From: an uncultured Ruminococcus sp.
GTDB taxonomy: Bacteria; Bacillota; Clostridia; Oscillospirales; Acutalibacteraceae
Assembly: GCA_902767125.1 (NCBI GenBank)
Contig: CACXGJ010000059.1
Coordinates: forward strand, 1-6,806
DNA length: 6,806 nt
Reading direction: 5' to 3'
Under the pieces are notes generated by a model, which worked only from the letters and a program-made list of their open reading frames with translations, ran no database searches and was not told the origin of the DNA. Position 1 is the stretch's first letter, and every line of letters starts with the position of its first letter. Shown here piece by piece: positions 6,104 to 6,806 of this stretch. The translations under genes were made by a program, and so were the position numbers.

Positions 6104-6743
6104 TATTCCAATCCGCAACCGAAATTACATTCGGTGAGCGATCTGACCGCCGCACACCCTCGAAACGACATCCTTAATGCTTAACTCTCCAAAAACCACC
6201 CCATTGGCGGTCACACAATGCACTGAAAGATCATCAGCAACAATGCGGAGCTTTCGGCAACAGACGGAGGAAATCTTCCGTTCAATCCATTTGCAAGACA
6301 CTATTCCCGAACAATGACTTCAAGCTATCCCCGTGTGTCATAACGGTTAGTCCGAAAAAGAGAGACCACTCCTGACGGACAACATATTCAATTTTCAAAG
6401 TCCCAAAACAAGCGGAGTCAAAAAACAACCCTGCACGATTCAAAGACTTTTCCGAACTCACAACACAATATAGTTGAAACAAGAGCTATTATCCGAAATT
6501 CACGGACACCAATATGCTCACAAACTCAAACCCGTCCGTACTCTGTCCTATCATCGTTGAGAGCCTCGCACCAAACGGCACGAGTACCGCTTATAACCGG
6601 TTCCAATTCGCCCATTGGAGCTTGCCTCCTTTCATAAAACAGATAATTCAAACCCCTTGCAGTCATCAAGGACTACTCCAAACCGACATACACACTCTTT
6701 ATATATGTCATTATTTGTCGAACTCTTTATCTATCTTGAGTAT

Positions 6744-6771
6744 ATTATACCACATATTTATAAAATGTCAA
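6744..6771 (-). promoter_or_regulatory. Near-consensus sigma-A promoter of the large RNA
   Basis: On the minus strand a perfect TTGACA (6771-6766) and a perfect TATAAT (6749-6744) are separated by 16 bases, with an extended -10 (TGGTATAAT). Transcription would start near 6737 and run left. No gene with a convincing binding site follows for about 1 kb, until the cls promoter. An exact 0A-box core (TTGTCGAA on the plus strand, 6715-6722) lies about 15-22 bases into the transcript. Confidence 0.88.
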
Positions 6772-6806
6772 TAGTTTTTTTAAACTTTTTTTAAAATATA
6801 TATATA

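Larger units (their letters stand above)
5838..6737 (-). ncRNA. Putative large structured noncoding RNA (about 900 nt), family unassigned
   Basis: This stretch has no open frame with both a binding site and protein-like content. A near-consensus promoter on the minus strand precedes it and a hairpin with five Us ends it. The minus strand is G/T-rich: over 6361-6600 the plus strand has 37 G and 69 C by my hand count, with GC near 44%, well above the other spacers. Hairpins in minus-strand order include 6709-6685 (10 bp, two G-U), 6584-6565 (8 bp, two G-U, 4-base loop), 6519-6483 (paired GAGC/GCTC, TATT/AATA, TCCG/CGGA), 6380-6350 (GTCCG/CGGAC with an inner AGGAG/CTCTT), a long-range 8-bp helix TGACCGCC/GGCGGTCA (6213-6206 with 6151-6144), 6135-6118 and 6103-6086. 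The wobble pairs become A-C mismatches on the other strand, which argues for minus-strand transcription. I do not see RNase P, tmRNA, 6S or group II intron signatures. ROOL, GOLLD or OLE membership is possible but unproven. Confidence 0.72.

Noticed and set aside
6282..6482. 66-codon minus-strand frame inside the large RNA
   Set aside because: No Shine-Dalgarno sequence precedes it, no domain is recognisable, and it spans several RNA helices.
5838..6737. RNase P RNA, tmRNA, 6S RNA or group II intron
   Set aside because: I looked for the GAGGAAAGTCC core, the tmRNA tRNA-like ends, a 6S-type single large bubble, and intron domain V with a reverse transcriptase. None was found.
6514..6774. 86-codon plus-strand frame in the right-hand region
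   Set aside because: It has no ribosome binding site, the composition is not protein-like, and it runs through the minus-strand promoter. It is an open frame by chance opposite the large RNA.

Overview
The window looks like chromosomal DNA of a low-GC, endospore-forming Clostridia member, most likely Oscillospiraceae/Ruminococcus-like. That placement is an inference. It rests on the spoIVB-spo0A gene order, AT-rich spacers, strong AGGAGG ribosome binding sites, and the style of the G5/3D cell-wall protein and of the intergenic palindrome.

Layout from left to right: (1) 1-230 is an AT-rich leader with no gene. (2) spoIVB (231-1493, +) encodes the forespore signalling serine protease. (3) spo0A (1704-2477, +) encodes the master sporulation regulator; it has its own likely extended -10 promoter and a long hairpin terminator. 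(4) The 360-base gap before the next gene holds that terminator and a perfect-consensus sigma-A promoter; I see nothing else there. (5) A secreted or membrane-anchored YabE-like protein with DUF348, G5 and 3D domains (2838-4091, +). (6) A compact bidirectional terminator shared with the convergent gene. (7) A cardiolipin synthase (4142-5659, -) starting at TTG, with a clear promoter. (8) A 40-bp perfect palindrome. (9) About 900 bases with no credible gene (about 5838-6737), bounded on the minus strand by a near-consensus sigma-A promoter and a hairpin-plus-U-run terminator.

The first three genes fit envelope and spore biology. Spo0A starts sporulation, SpoIVB later signals from the forespore to activate sigma-K processing in the mother cell, and the G5/3D protein probably remodels peptidoglycan. 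The cardiolipin synthase supplies membrane lipid and is probably independent.

The most unusual part is region 9. It is best explained as a large, highly structured noncoding RNA read on the minus strand. Its minus strand is G- and T-rich. Several hairpins pair fully only in the minus-strand RNA, where G-U wobbles replace what would be A-C mismatches on the plus strand. It carries three copies of a 15-base motif near its 3' end. Its 5' end can pair with the 3' arm of its own terminator. In size and character it resembles the large ornate RNAs (ROOL, GOLLD, OLE), but I cannot assign it to a family from sequence memory.
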